NCBI GenBank assembly: GCA_905183005.1
Contig: CAJJDO010000012.1
Span: 528,481-592,480, forward strand
Direction of reading: 5' to 3'
DNA from: Paramecium pentaurelia
Taxonomy: Eukaryota > Ciliophora > Oligohymenophorea > Peniculida > Parameciidae
DNA: 64,000 nucleotides
Shown: one piece after another, positions 1 to 12,052 of the stretch
Position numbering within the stretch: the first letter of the stretch is position 1
Layout of the letters: every line of letters starts with the position of its first letter
The notes under the pieces: model-generated
Databases searched by the model: none
Seen by the model: the letters and a program-made list of their open reading frames with translations, nothing else
Told to the model about the DNA's origin: nothing
Program-made: the position numbers and the translations under genes

Positions 1-81
1 TACATAATTATTGTTTTTTAGATGTTCAAATAAACATAAAAATAATAAATCTACTTTAACTTTAAGTATTCTATCTTGCAT
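1..81 (-). CDS. Partial hypothetical gene, N-terminus only
   Basis: An ATG on the minus strand at 81 opens a frame that runs off the left edge of the window without TGA. The 27 visible residues begin MQDRILKVKV and are hydrophobic/basic. The 243 bp to the divergent FAM135-like gene would be a shared upstream region. No domain can be named, and an open stretch this short is weak evidence in such AT-rich DNA. Confidence 0.3.
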   Translation of the reverse strand, partial: MQDRILKVKVDLLFLCLFEHLKNNNYV

Positions 82-324
82 TTATATTGTTTGAAAAGCA
101 AAGAGAAGATTAATAAAATTGATTAAATATATAAAATCATAATCAGTTTTTATAAATAAATTAATAGATCCGTTAAAATTTTTGATGCGTTTTTGATGGA
201 TCTAAAAAGAGTATACAAAAAAAATAGATTAATTGTTTATGATCATATATTATAGTAAACTTTAGTATGATTTGATAATATAATATGTTCTTAAGAGTAT
301 AAGATAACTAATTAAATAATAAAA

Positions 325-2362
325 ATGAAGGCTAAAGCAATAATTGAATTTGTCGTTTTTATGGATTCTCTTAAAACTATTGGAATCTTTTTATTGGATG
401 AGGGAATGTATCAAATAAGGATTAACTTATATATATAGAGTGTAAGTGATTTTGAGTATTGCAGTCCTAAAATTTGAAGATTCCTCTTACACCGAAAGAA
501 ACCTTGTTATTCAAGAGAAATGAATAACAATACTTGCCATAACACATAATAGATAATTTTTATATGAGTGATGCATTTTTATTGAGATAATGGACAGAGG
601 AAGTATTAAATTATTTAAAATGGAAAGGAAAAATTTGAGATAAAAAATGGATGTAGGTTTAGTGGTGCAATTCCACATAATTTGAAAGAGCAACCATGTT
701 ATATGGAGATTGAATTGATGTATTATGATTTAGCATAGAAAATTGTTTCATTTTAAAGTATATCGATGGCAAAGTTTAAAATTGAAAACTCATCTAATGG
801 AATATATGAATATGTTCCTGTAATATTAGGAGAAGATCACTTTAGTTTATTAAATCTAATTGTATAATTAATTTATATTATATATGATTAGGTTCTTTGT
901 TCTTTGACTAGTTTTGACATTTAAATATAGTAAGTATAAAATGAAGATAAGAAGGCAGGAGATCAACATTAAAATATTAATATGAGATAATTGTATAATA
1001 AAGTGTTGGAACCACTTAAGACATGTTATCGAAATATGCAAACATTCTATTATAATATGGAATTAGAAATGGAAAGACCTAGTAGTAAGGGAGGTATGTA
1101 ATACCATCTTAGATAAACTAAGAGTTTTTAGATATTACCATTATCTAGTGCAGATTAATTATTAAAAAATGAATAAAATACATAATTAATAAGTAAAGTA
1201 ATGGCAAATGAATTTAAAGTATTATAAAGTACAATAAATCAATTATGGCATAAAATAATTATAGGATTAAAGTTAGGACATTAGAAAATATTAAGATAAT
1301 TAAAAAAGGAATCATTAACAAATTTTTAAAGTAGATATTCTGCATTTACTTAAAAAGAAGTTATTCCTGTAGTAGATCATCAATATACAATGATACCTTA
1401 ATAATAGAAATAAAGTCAAGAGTAGGCAGATTTATAAAATAAAAGATTGGAATATTAAAAATTATTACTTTAAGGTCCATCTAAAATAGTTGATTTAAAA
1501 ATAATAGATGAAATTAAAGATAAATTAATGATTGTTGAAAAACATTATGTTACAAGATAAACATTCTAATTATCTAGATCTAAATTACATCTCATTGTTT
1601 TAGTTCATGGTTATTAAGGACATTCTTATGATATGAGATTATTGGAGAATTATATGTGTTTAAGGTTTCCTTAGCATATGTTATTAGTATCATTATGTAA
1701 TCAATAAAACACAGAAGGAGATATATTACAAATGGGTAAATATCTTAGTGATGAAATTAAAAATTATATTGCAACATGGTCTTATACAGATAAATTAGTT
1801 ATATCATTTATTGGACATTCATTAGGAGGATTAATTATAAGAGCAGCATTACCATATTTGGATTTTGAATTTCATACTTTATTAACATTAGGAACACCTC
1901 ATTTAGGTAATGTTACAAATCAAAGACCATTAATTAAATTTGGAATGTGGTTTTTTTAAAAATTAAAGAAATCTCAAAGTTTATCTCAATTAAATTGTTA
2001 TGATGATACATTATTAAAGTTATCTTTATTTCCTGGAATGAATAAATTTAAACATATTATTTTATTTGGTTCTTAATAGGATCATTATGTAAATAGTGAA
2101 AGTAGTTTGTTAATGAAAGTTTCTGGTATTGAAAATGAATAAAAGCATAATGAAATGGCTACCAATATTTTAAGATAATTGCATTAAAATGAAGTTTTAA
2201 GAATTAGTATAGATTATAAATTTTATGATGGGTATCTTTTTTATAATTATTATTTTTAGAGATTTTGATACATTTTTAGGAAGAAAAGCCCATATAGCAA
2301 TATTAGAATCACATTTTCTAAATTAATATATAATTTATAACTTAGGAGATTATTTTAAATGA
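325..2362 (+). CDS. FAM135-like protein with DUF676-type serine lipase domain
   Basis: Spliced protein of 653 aa. Introns at 442-464 (23 nt), 603-627 (25 nt) and 2232-2259 (28 nt) restore one frame. The N-terminus (residues ~5-40, FLLDEGMYQIRINL) matches the FAM135 N-terminal domain. The C-terminal third is an alpha/beta hydrolase: HLIVLVHGYQGHS forms the oxyanion region, FIGHSLGGLIIRAA carries the nucleophile serine, and LGTPHLG follows. The end, GRKAHIAILES, holds the likely catalytic histidine. Family members are putative lipid or ester hydrolases whose substrate is unknown. The Q-rich linker (TAA/TAG codons) is typical of ciliate proteins. Confidence 0.8.
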
Positions 2363-2579
2363 TTTGATATGATATATAATAATTCATAATTTATATCTGT
2401 TCTATTAATATATGATGTTTATTAACTTAAATAATTAATTATTATTCATCTAATGTTATAAAATATAGTAAATCTATTTATTTCTTAGAATAAAATTAAA
2501 AATAATAGTATAGTATAGATTAGACATATTATCTTAAAATTTAATCCTTATACATAATTAAAATTCATAATTAAAATTT

Positions 2580-3656
2580 ATGTTCACATAATTAAATAAG
2601 AAACTAACTTTATCATCCTCATTCAAAACTGCTCCCAATATTGGACTAATCAAATATTGGGGAAAGTGGAATGAAAGAGAAATCATTCCATTAAATACAA
2701 ATATTGGAGTAACTTTAAATCCTAATGATATATTTACAACAACAACCTTAACATTGAATCCAGAATCAAATAATAATTAATTACTTATCAATGGCAAAGA
2801 TTTTCCTATTAGTAATAGAATTGAGAGACTCTTTGGTATATTCCGAGAATAAATACTATAATCTAAATCATTTTCATCAAACAAATACAAAAATTCTCCA
2901 TCAGATAAATCATTGGGTTAACTTATTCCTGATATAGAAAAATATGGAATTAAAGTTGAATCAAATAATTCATTTCCAACTGGCAGTGGATTAGCATCAT
3001 CATCATCTGGATTATCAGCATTAGCATTATGTTTATAGGATATTCTGAAGACAGATATAGATGTACGATATTTGAGTAGAATTGGATCAGGAAGTGCATG
3101 CAGATGTTTGTATGGAAATTTTGTATTATTTCCAGGTGTTCAATTACAAAATTTAGATAAATCAGATTAGTAAACAATCAATTTGGAAAGCAAAAGATGT
3201 TTGCCATATGAAATTGAAAGTAGTAGATGGTTAAAAGAAAAAGTATCAATTGTGATATTAACTGATACACATTAAGGATAAAAAGATGTACTTTCAAAAG
3301 ATGGAATGAAATTGACATGGGAAACTAGTAAGCTAATTTAGGGAAGAGTTAGAGAATATGTTGAATAACATATCAAAGAATTATAATCAGCTTTAGAAAA
3401 ACAAGATTTTAATAAGGTGATGGAAATAATAATTAGAGATAGTAATCAATTTCATGCTACTTGTATGGATACATATCCACCCTTATTATATTTGAATGAT
3501 TTTTCAAGACAAATTATTAAGATGGTTCATATTTATAATAAGAATGCAAAAAATATTGTTGGATATACATTTGATGCAGGTGCTCATGCAGTATTGTTAA
3601 TTCATAATGATGAATTAGTATCTTTTAAGAAATTCTTATCAGAAGCATGTAAATGA
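2580..3656 (+). CDS. MVD: Diphosphomevalonate decarboxylase (mevalonate pyrophosphate decarboxylase)
   Basis: An intronless frame of 358 aa, the usual family length. It catalyses ATP-dependent decarboxylation of mevalonate 5-diphosphate to isopentenyl diphosphate, the last step of the cytosolic mevalonate pathway. Near the N-terminus APNIGLIKYWGK matches the conserved APxNIAVIKYWGK. The GHMP-kinase phosphate loop is PTGSGLASSSSG. SRIGSGSACRCLYG matches the family RRGSGSACRS block, and the catalytic aspartate lies in FDAGAHAV. It starts 217 bp downstream of the FAM135-like gene on the same strand. I have no reason to doubt that it is active. Confidence 0.93.
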
Positions 3657-3797
3657 ACATAATAATATATTAGAAAACCTATTTACAAAATCGAAGTACA
3701 TCATACCAAGTTAAGAATTTTGGACATCTATTGGGGATGGTCCAATCAATTTGAATTGAATAAGTTCATTGTGTATTTTATATTATTGTATTAATCA

Positions 3798-4751
3798 TCA
3801 TCTTAAAATACTTCTTTCACTAGTGCATAATAAATGATGTTATAAGAAATAACATGGAAACACTATGTCACCATCAAAGTACATTTAAGATAATAAATAT
3901 ATGTTTCCATTCTTAGCTAAATGTCTTCTAAATTCCACCAATTATATATTCATCAATATAAATGAATATAAAACAAACAATACTAAAATCCTAATATATG
4001 TAATATTTTTATTATACCAAATAATTGCTGATGGAGCATCCTATATATTCAAATATAAACCCACAAATAAGATTTCAAACAAAAGTACAAATGATATTCT
4101 AATTAATAATTTAAATACTAATTAAGTACCTCCATGGTTAATCAGATACAAGGAAGCAATTTTTAATACCTTCTGATTTATCTAAATGGAAACAAAGTAA
4201 AATTATAATTAAGTTGATAAGTATTAAACCAATAACAACTTCCAAATTCAATTATGGATATAAGACTACTGCATATACAAACCAAAATAATCTCACTATA
4301 GTATTAACTCCCTATTTTTTTTAATTTATTAAATTTTACAAATAAAAATACGTTTTTAGGTTACTTTTGAGTTGATGTTTCACTAAATTATGCTAATGCT
4401 ATTGATAATATATAAAGCATCAAAAGCACAACCCAAATAATAAATGGTATTTGCTATATCTATTCTTTAAAATTGAAATGTGTTAATAATCCAATCATCA
4501 ATAATGCAACACCAAAATGAATCATTAATACCAATATATATTTGAATTAATTCTCCTATATCTAAGTTTGCTATTCCTCAATACTAGGTCCTCTGTTGAT
4601 TATTGGTTCTGTGATTGATATTACCTACTACATTGTATTTGTTATAGCAGATTTTCTAACAAACATGTCCAATAGTCCATCCATTAAAGGCTTCTTGTCC
4701 TAATTTATATTTATTGTTTTTTCTTACTTCAACTTAATCTCGTTATTACAT
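3798..4751 (-). CDS. Multi-pass membrane protein, unknown
   Basis: Three inferred introns (4700-4727, 4312-4351, 4099-4129) give a clean 284-aa protein. The 40-nt middle intron is long for this genome and is the least certain. After a polar N-terminus of about 60 residues there are roughly six hydrophobic segments, for example YILVLMIHFGVALLMIGLL and FIIWVVLLMLYILSIALA. The C-terminus is polar and lies on one side of the membrane. I do not recognise the family. The gene lies on the opposite strand to MVD, 141 bp past its stop. Confidence 0.6.
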
Positions 4752-5247
4752 TTATCCAATTTAATAAAACTTAATAATTAAATACTAATAAATAATATAA
4801 TTTTAATGAATCAATTACTAATCTTATTCATCTTATATAAATATTGTATTAAATTACTATAATATATCTCATTACGACACTTCTTTACTATTAATAAAAG
4901 GAAATTTTAATTTAATAATTCTTAAAATTAATGTATTTATTAGATTAAAGTAAAAATAGATAATTTTAGATAACTTTTGTTCCTTTTAAATTAACATTAA
5001 ATATAATTTCTAAATGAATATGTATTGTATGATATTCTACATTTTAATTTATTCTATTAAATAATATTATATTACTGTTTCCTTATAGATTGATTTTTAA
5101 CTAGTTTTATTAAATTCTTTTTTAGATTTACTTTTTATTTATAATTATTATAAACAATTGTTTTATTTTAATGATTTATAGAATAAAATTAGAAAAATAT
5201 AATATATTGAATGGAAAGTTGGATAATACTATAAATTATCTAAAAAA
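4752..5247. other. AT-rich intergenic stretch
   Basis: About 500 bp between the start of the membrane-protein gene and the end of ATG4, both on the minus strand. It is made of A/T runs with no frame resembling a protein and no repeat that I can see. It probably holds the promoter of the downstream gene and the 3' end of ATG4. Confidence 0.5.
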
Positions 5248-6255
5248 TCAAGTAAAGTATTATCCTGTGTCTTCAATGATACTAAATATTGATCCTTGTT
5301 ATTTATTCACTTATTATTTAAATTATATGTATTCATTATAATTTGAGATGTAAAATGCCAATGCAATAGTACCATTTAATTATTTAAGTGGTTGACATTT
5401 GAGATTGCATTCCATTTCAACTTTATTACTTTCCTATATTTGATAAGTTAATTTTTACTTATACATAATGAGGGTCCATAAATATTGCATTGTTTTTTTA
5501 AAATCCTATGAGATAGAATGCTTTATTATGTTTACCAATAATTGCTCCTGCAAATTGTGATATCAACATATGTGATTATAAATAATGAATTTCCAATTAT
5601 CCTAATGATTTATCTCCAATAATAGCATGAATAATTAATAAATGAGGCTTCTTAAAAGATAAATCAATCTAAGATTCTAAAATACATTATTCTAGAAAAT
5701 TAACTATATGTATTTGTTTAAAATTTTTATTATTTTTGTTTAGATCTTCAATAACACTCATAATTTTTGGTCCTGTATACCAATCTCCAATTTTCATATT
5801 TAGGTTTATGGATGCTCTTTTGATTATTTATTAAATAGAAAATGGAGCTATAGTTGAATATTCTTAATTGTCATCAAATAAATGAATAATGATTGTTTTG
5901 GTTTTATTAATGTTTAAAATTTTGGATTCTCTCATTAATGCATTCTATTATATTTCATAGAATAATACTGCTAACATCATCTGACCAACTCTTACTAAAC
6001 ATCCCCATCCTTAATCTGATATTGCCTTCCCTTCAAATTAAATATTGGCTCTATAACAAAACCAAATAAGAGTTTCTTTCTTTTAAAGAAAAGCTTCTGT
6101 ATTTTGTATTTCCTAACCAAATATATACATCAATTCATCAATCTTAATTTCTTCACTTAACATTTTATCTAATTAGAATGCTGTGTTAGTCCTAATTTAT
6201 GATCAACTTACATCATTTGCATTAGACTTTATCCAAAACCTTGCTTTTATTTCAT
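5248..6255 (-). CDS. ATG4: Atg4-type cysteine protease (peptidase C54)
   Basis: Introns at 6192-6211 (20 nt) and 5434-5458 (25 nt) give a 320-aa protein. Atg4 cleaves the C-terminus of Atg8/LC3 and later removes its lipid, in the cytosol, for autophagosome formation. The catalytic cysteine lies in SDQGWGCLVRVGQMML (family: DxGWGCMLRxGQM), and the Asp/His pair is in FMDPHYVQ. WFCYRANIQF precedes the active site as in other members. The start MKQKQGFG is the first ATG that splices in frame. It is somewhat shorter than human ATG4B (393 aa). Confidence 0.88.
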
Positions 6256-6365
6256 TTGAATAAATTATATATATTAGTATACATAATATTGTTAATTAAA
6301 ATTAAGTAGAATATAACCATTAGTAAATCATATGAATAATTAAATTATGTATATATGGAATGATT

Positions 6366-7581
6366 TCAATTTATTAAACTGCTTTTTCCAAAAGAAGCTA
6401 ATTTTGATTAACTCATTGATGGATTTGATTGGAGATTAGTATTGTTGTATTATATTTATCGAAGTATGTAAGGATTTTAAATTTGATTAGGATTTGGATT
6501 TGTTAATGGATTATAAATATTGGATTATGAAACTTCAGTATTTAGGATTCCATTACTCTAAGATTAACTCTAGAAATAATAATTATATAAAAATACTAAA
6601 GTAGATAATTGTGAATGATATTATTATTGAATTTCTCTTTTTCTTAATCTTTCTAATCTTTGTTATTCTTCATATTATAGAGAAGCTTATAAAATTTCTT
6701 ATTTTCTTTGTTCTTTTATATTATCTTCTAATTTCTTTTTTTCATTTTTCTCTTACATTTAATTGGCCAATCCATTTTAATATATTTATTTCTACTTTTA
6801 TTATAGTTATCTCTAAGTTAAATATTCATTTTCTTCTTTATCTTATCTTTCTTTCACTTGCTTATTAATTATATAATCAAGCTACAATTTTGGATTATCA
6901 ACCTTTTCTCTATAAATATCTTATAAAACATTTTATCTTTCTGACAATTTCTGGTAATACTAATTAATATTATAGAATTAAGTTACATTTCTGTATGAGT
7001 CTTCTTATTTTTAAATTCTTTATGATTCATTTTATGTTTATTCTTTGTATATTAATTATTCAAATTCTTTATCTTTTTTTTCTTTTTCTTTTTTTTATTG
7101 TAATTCTTTCATTTATTATTCAACAATTTATTTTTACATTTCTCTCTTCTATCTTCTCATTTATTCTTCTAATGATAATCCATATATTGCATTATTGATT
7201 ATATCATTCTCTATTTTTAATGTTTCTTGTTTCTAAAAAAATACAATAATATATTACTTTCTCATCAATTATTATTTTCTGATGATTCAAAATGAGATAG
7301 TTCTGTTATTATAAATTTTATTTAATAGTTTCTCTATTCTATATTTATTGAAACTTTTCTTCTCCTTATTTTTTACGTATCAATTGAATTTATTCATCAT
7401 CTTCCCTTTACTTTTATAGCTATAACTCCTTTTTTCTTTATTCTTACAATTATTGCTACTCAATCAATTACTATTTCATGATCTCCTATTTCATCACTCT
7501 CACCTACTTCTCTTCTTCTCTCAACTTTCTATTCATATCAAATTCCTTATATCCATCATAATTGTTTTGTTATAAAATCAT
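6366..7581 (-). CDS. Q/K/E-rich coiled-coil protein
   Basis: 387 aa after removing introns 7233-7257 (25 nt) and 6570-6596 (27 nt). Residues ~10-290 are almost continuous charged coiled coil (for example MRRQKREMQKQ and LERLRKREIQQQ), with regular Q-L-Q spacing as in trichohyalin-like ciliary proteins. The last ~70 residues are N/S/P-rich and probably disordered. I cannot assign an orthologue. The opposite strand looks like a string of short, very hydrophobic T-rich frames; those are antisense shadows of GAA/AGA/AAG codons. Confidence 0.75.
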
Positions 7582-8032
7582 AAATTAATAAATAATAATC
7601 AAATTAATTGACTGAAATATCTATATAAACTTTAATTATCTCAATTACTTTAATAAGATACCTTATATTATATTATAATATATACATATATATATACTAA
7701 TATCATTATTTTAATATTTAGATTTAAATTACTACATTCTTTGTTTACATTATTTAATGAATAATAAGAAAACTACATTTCCTTTTACATTAAGTTACTG
7801 TTTTATCATAAATTAATTAGTTGAAACATACAAGAGAATCTTCAATATTATTCTAATTTTTATAAATTATATGGATTGTCATCAACTTAATTGAATGTTA
7901 ATAAAATTAAATAATATATAAATTAATTCAAAAACTCATATAAAATGATTCATTTGAAAAATTTACCTTGTTTTTTTAATTTAAACTCAGTAATTGTATT
8001 ATTTTGGGATATTATCACTAATTATTATAAAT
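7582..8032. other. Intergenic region between divergent genes
   Basis: A 451-bp AT-rich gap between two divergently transcribed genes, containing an alternating TA tract near 7680-7700. No protein-like frame was found. It is likely a bidirectional promoter region. Confidence 0.45.
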
Positions 8033-9536
8033 ATGAATAAATATTAGCTTAGTTTCAAAGATAAAGAGATAGAGCAAATGTATTAGACTAAGTAGCATAA
8101 TGAATTAAGAATATTAACTCTTAATATTATTTCAATAGGTCTCTTTGTTAATTATTTTGTCATCTCCTTGAATTCTGTGATAATGAATAGATTTGACTTT
8201 CTATTGTGGAAATTAATAATGATGGCTTACATGTTGGTCCAATACTATACAGTGAATAAATATCCTAAACTATTAAGATTGGCATTTATTCTTACAAATC
8301 ATCTGAATAGTGTTTTATATATATTTGCATCAGATGATCAATATACCCATGAATTTGATATCATAAAAGGTGCAAATTAAATGGGAATGGAAATTATAAT
8401 AGTATTATCAGGTGAATTTATAGATGCAGTTTTCTCAATTTTAAGTTTAAATCTCATAAGAGTCATCTATGGTATTGTACATAGTGATATATAATTTTAT
8501 GTACCTCATGTCACTACTGTAATACTCATTATTTATTTTGTATATTTCTTCTACAAATTTCATTATGCTAGGAGATCCTAATTTTTATTAACTCTAATAG
8601 ACTCATAATGGGATAATATTTTAGCCAACTTAATATAGAAACAGTCTTATGTAATTTTTACATTTGAAGAAGACTAATTACACTACTCAATTAAATAAAT
8701 CAATAATTGTGGTCAATTCTTCTTTTAAAATTAAGACGTTTTTTCATTTTTAAGGGAATCTAATTACAAAGGAAAAACAGTAGAGTCAATTATTTTGTAG
8801 GATATTAAATTATTTCAAATCAATCATTAAAAAAGAATGAATATTGATCTCATATGTTAATTTCATAAAGAAATATTTCATATCTAATATTCAATATATT
8901 CAGGATAGAATCCAACAATTTTAATTATTTTCAAATAACATAGTATGTAAAAAAGAAAGAATAAATTAATCAATTTTGACTAAACATACAATCATTTTGT
9001 AACATTATTTCTTAAGGTCTTAAATAATGTCACTCCAATCTAACCAAAGTATTAGGAGTATGTACAAATTAAAAGATAATTATTTGTCTTTAAATTATTA
9101 AATTTTATTCAAGAAAGATAATTCAATTAAAAATTAGTCAATTTAAGTTAAAATTTGGCAAGTATGGCATCATTATTTCCTGAAAAGAAAATATTTTATG
9201 AAAATATTGAAAGTTCTCATTAAATTAAAACAATATCAAATATTTTATTTTTTTTCTAAATGATAGTTTTGGAAAATTCTATTGGTAGAGGAGTCAAAAT
9301 CCAATATAAACTTTAAGAGTAAATTTATACTCTTATTTTTTTGGGTAATTTCAATTTTAATAGACTTAAATTTGTTGTCTCAAAATTATAATACCCTTTA
9401 AAAATGATATTTTATAAATTCAATATTACAGCTTAAAGTAAGTATTATTATTAATTTAGAAATTACTGCAGAATTTCATTAAGAACCATTAATACCATTT
9501 ACAAGATTACATGTTAATAAATATCATTGTAATTGA
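8033..9536 (+). CDS. Multi-pass membrane protein with PAS/sensor-kinase-like layout
   Basis: 493 aa with one intron (9438-9459, 22 nt). About five hydrophobic segments fill residues ~25-180, followed by a soluble region that begins like a PAS fold (SYVIFTFEEDQLHYS). A helical stretch, NHFVTLFLKVLNNV, sits where the H-box of a histidine kinase would be but has no clear phospho-acceptor context. No ATP-binding N, G1 or G2 box follows, and the protein stops at LHVNKYHCN. I infer a degenerate or non-catalytic relative of the membrane sensor-kinase-like proteins of ciliates. The gene call is firm; the family link is tentative. Confidence 0.65.
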
Positions 9537-10168
9537 AATGTACTTAAATTAAATGTATAAAATTACAATTTATATTAAATTTATTTATTAAATATAGATT
9601 ATAAATAATATAGATAATCTATTTATCAATAGAAAGAAGTTATTAGATAAATTAAATATTTAAATCAATTTAATATATTTGTATAAATAACCTTAGTATA
9701 TCTAACTAAGAAGAATATTAATTATTTTTTATTAAGTTTTTTGAATTATTATCATAAATCCTTACCTAATTGAATTATTTGATTAATTTAATATAATAAT
9801 ACTGATTAAATCAGATCAAATTTTTAAGATTTTCTACAGATTCCAAAATATTTTCTTCAAGAGAATAAAATTCTTATTTGATGCTATATTATTATTCAAT
9901 ATTTTCATGATCTTTTCTCTTACCTATGTAATTTCCAATTAAATCTATTTTCAACTTGTTTTTTTTTTCATTTATAATTAATTAAAAGAGATTTTAAGGT
10001 ACAATTAATTTCTGTTAATGAGATTTATTGATAAAAGATAAGTAATATTATTGAATTGAATGAGTGTCAAAGTAGATTAGAAAGATGGAATGATGAAAAT
10101 AGTGTATATGAATATGTGGATTGGATAAGAATTTAAAAATAAATTAAAGATTTTAATTATTATTTGAA
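9537..10168. other. Intergenic stretch with a doubtful short frame
   Basis: Mostly AT-rich sequence. At about 10019-10172 a 43-residue frame (starting MRFIDKR, with a possible 23-nt intron) reads like protein, but its TGA overlaps the ATG of the eL43 gene in ATGA, which is odd for separate eukaryotic genes. I see no homology and treat the frame as unproven. Confidence 0.35.
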
Positions 10169-10623
10169 ATGACCAAAAAGACTAAGAAGGTTGGAATTAC
10201 AGGAAAATATGGTACAAGATATGGTGCATCTTTGAGAAAGATTATTAAGAAGTTCGAAATTTCATAGCACTAAAGATATTTCAATACATTTACTGGAGCC
10301 GTACAAATTTCATCTAGCAATTTAGCATTCACTTAAGAGATAAGCTATTGGTATTTGGAGATGCACATAAACTGGTTTATAAATTGCTGGTGGTGCTTGG
10401 GAAGTCAAGTAACATTAATTATAATTGTAGTACTCCTGCTGGATTATCTGCAAAATAAGGTATGTTGAGAATCAAGAAATTAAAGGAAGATGCTGAAGTT
10501 GAAGTCAAAGATGAGAAGAAGGAATAAAAGAAATAATAACCTAAGGAATAATAGAAGGAATAACCTAAGGAGAAGGAGACTAAGAAACCATAAGCAAAAA
10601 AATAATAAGCTAAGAAACAATGA
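10169..10623 (+). CDS. RPL37A: Large-subunit ribosomal protein eL43 (L37A), divergent
   Basis: 135 aa after removing introns 10301-10325 (25 nt) and 10409-10430 (22 nt). The N-terminus KKTKKVGITGKYGTRYGAS and the blocks AIGIWRC and AGGAWEV are diagnostic of eL43. Two things are odd. Of the four zinc-binding cysteines expected from the YxCxFCGK and WxCxxC motifs, only the WRC one remains (YFNTFTGA and WRCTQT are seen). A K/E/Q-rich tail of about 45 residues is added, where normal eL43 ends near 92 aa. Codon use and introns look like a live gene. It may be a paralogue of a conventional eL43 elsewhere. Confidence 0.85.
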
Positions 10624-10658
10624 GTATATTAATACAATAAATAATAATTAAAAATAAT

Positions 10659-11065
10659 ATGAATAGGTTAGTATCTATATTTGCTAAGACTATGTAAACT
10701 AGAGTCCCTATTTATTCTTATCATTTCCCTAATGGATCTGTCTATAATAATGTATATAATTACCATTAAATATAGCCAGCTGTGACAGCCAAGAGAATAA
10801 TTAAAGTAGTAGGAGAAAGATTAAGAAAAATTGATCCTGAAAGAGTATATAATGAAATGATTAATCTTTTTAGTGGGAATCAACCCCAATTACATTTAAT
10901 ACCAATTGGAATGATGCTGCAGGATATGTAGATGTAGCTACATGTATTCATATTCATGATGCTCTTGAAAAAGAATTTGGAATTGAAATCAAGGACAGAG
11001 CCTTTTTGGTTTCAAGTATCGAAACAGCATTCTATATCGTAAACATTCATCACGATAGTCATTGA
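10659..11065 (+). CDS. Acyl-carrier-protein-like protein (NDUFAB1-type), carrier serine missing
   Basis: 125 aa with one 29-nt intron (10845-10873). The N-terminus (MNRLVSIFAKTMQTRV) looks like a mitochondrial presequence. KRIIKVVGERLRKIDPER and HDALEKEFGIEIKDRAF match helix 1 and helices 2-3 of mitochondrial ACP, a subunit of respiratory complex I that also carries the acyl chain for Fe-S biogenesis. The DSL motif that carries phosphopantetheine aligns with DVA, so the attachment serine is replaced by valine. I infer a structural, non-carrier role, perhaps as one of two ACP copies in complex I. The gene is 36 bp from eL43. Confidence 0.7.
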
Positions 11066-11106
11066 CACAATATCAAATAAAATAAATTAAAAACATAATT
11101 ATATTT

Positions 11107-12032
11107 ATGTCATAATAACTATTTAAGGCTTATTTCCTATCCATTAATCATACTTTCAAGGATCTCCCCAAAGGTAATTTCTATTGGCGATTTTTCAAAA
11201 GAGATTTGGGTAGAATTATCAATATGCCATGTCCTGTTGACAGTCCTAATTAAGAAGCAGATATCTTAATTTTTAAGGAATTGAGAGCATAAATTGGAAT
11301 CTAAGAGGAAAATGTTTGTTCAAATTGTCCTTTTAATGCAAAATGTGTAAAAGCATTTTAATAGTTTGATACTGGTAATATGCAAAATTTGCTTCTTCCT
11401 AATCTCTCTAGATTTTTAGAATCAATCAGTCTTTATAATTTGAATATGTATCAATTACTAATTAAATAAGTCAAAATTTGGATGATTCGAAAAGTTTTTG
11501 GTTGGCAAGTAATAGAATTCTAGATACTTTTCATGCTATTCTTATTGACTTTCAAAAAAATTAAAATTAGATTAATCAACTATTTCTTAAGGATTAATAA
11601 AATGATTCAGATGTTGACAATAATAATTAAACTAAATAAACCCAAAAATCAGAAAAATATTATAGGACAGCTGATTTTTTGAATGAAAATGAAAAAATAG
11701 AAAAAAATGAAAAATTATAAACATCTTAAGAATATGAAAAAATAAATGCAAAAAATGAAAATGTAAAAGTTAAGAAATATTAAAATGATAATCAAAAAAT
11801 AAATAAAAAGAATAATACAATTTAATATAGAAATAATTATGAAGGAAAGAGATCAAAAAGTGAAAGATAAAATAGGGAACAAGATAAACATTCAAAGCAT
11901 ATAAATTAAGTAAGATCAGAAAACTAAAAGGAAAATCCTATTGATAAAGGAACATAAAAGAAATAAAAAGCAATTTAAATAAAAAATGAAAAATAGATTA
12001 AAAAAAATATGAAATTTCGTATTGCTTAATGA
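11107..12032 (+). CDS. Unknown protein with CxxC cluster and basic Q/N/K-rich tail
   Basis: 300 aa after a 23-nt intron (11448-11470). Residues ~1-115 form a compact domain with aromatic residues (NFYWRFFKRDLGR) and a cysteine cluster VCSNCPFNAKC, which could bind metal. Residues ~140-300 are low-complexity, highly charged (K/E/N/Q). I do not recognise the family. The stop is only 20 bp from the stop of the convergent ABCC gene. Confidence 0.6.
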
Positions 12033-12052
12033 GGTTGATTCAAATATTACAT

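Noticed and set aside
6611..7236. Plus-strand very hydrophobic ORFs that look like membrane proteins
   Set aside because: The T-rich sequence is the complement of GAA/AGA/AAG codons in a minus-strand coiled-coil gene with two clean introns.
9840..9990. Minus-strand frame KLKIDLIGNYIGKRKDH
   Set aside because: No in-frame ATG or plausible intron, and about 50 codons only.
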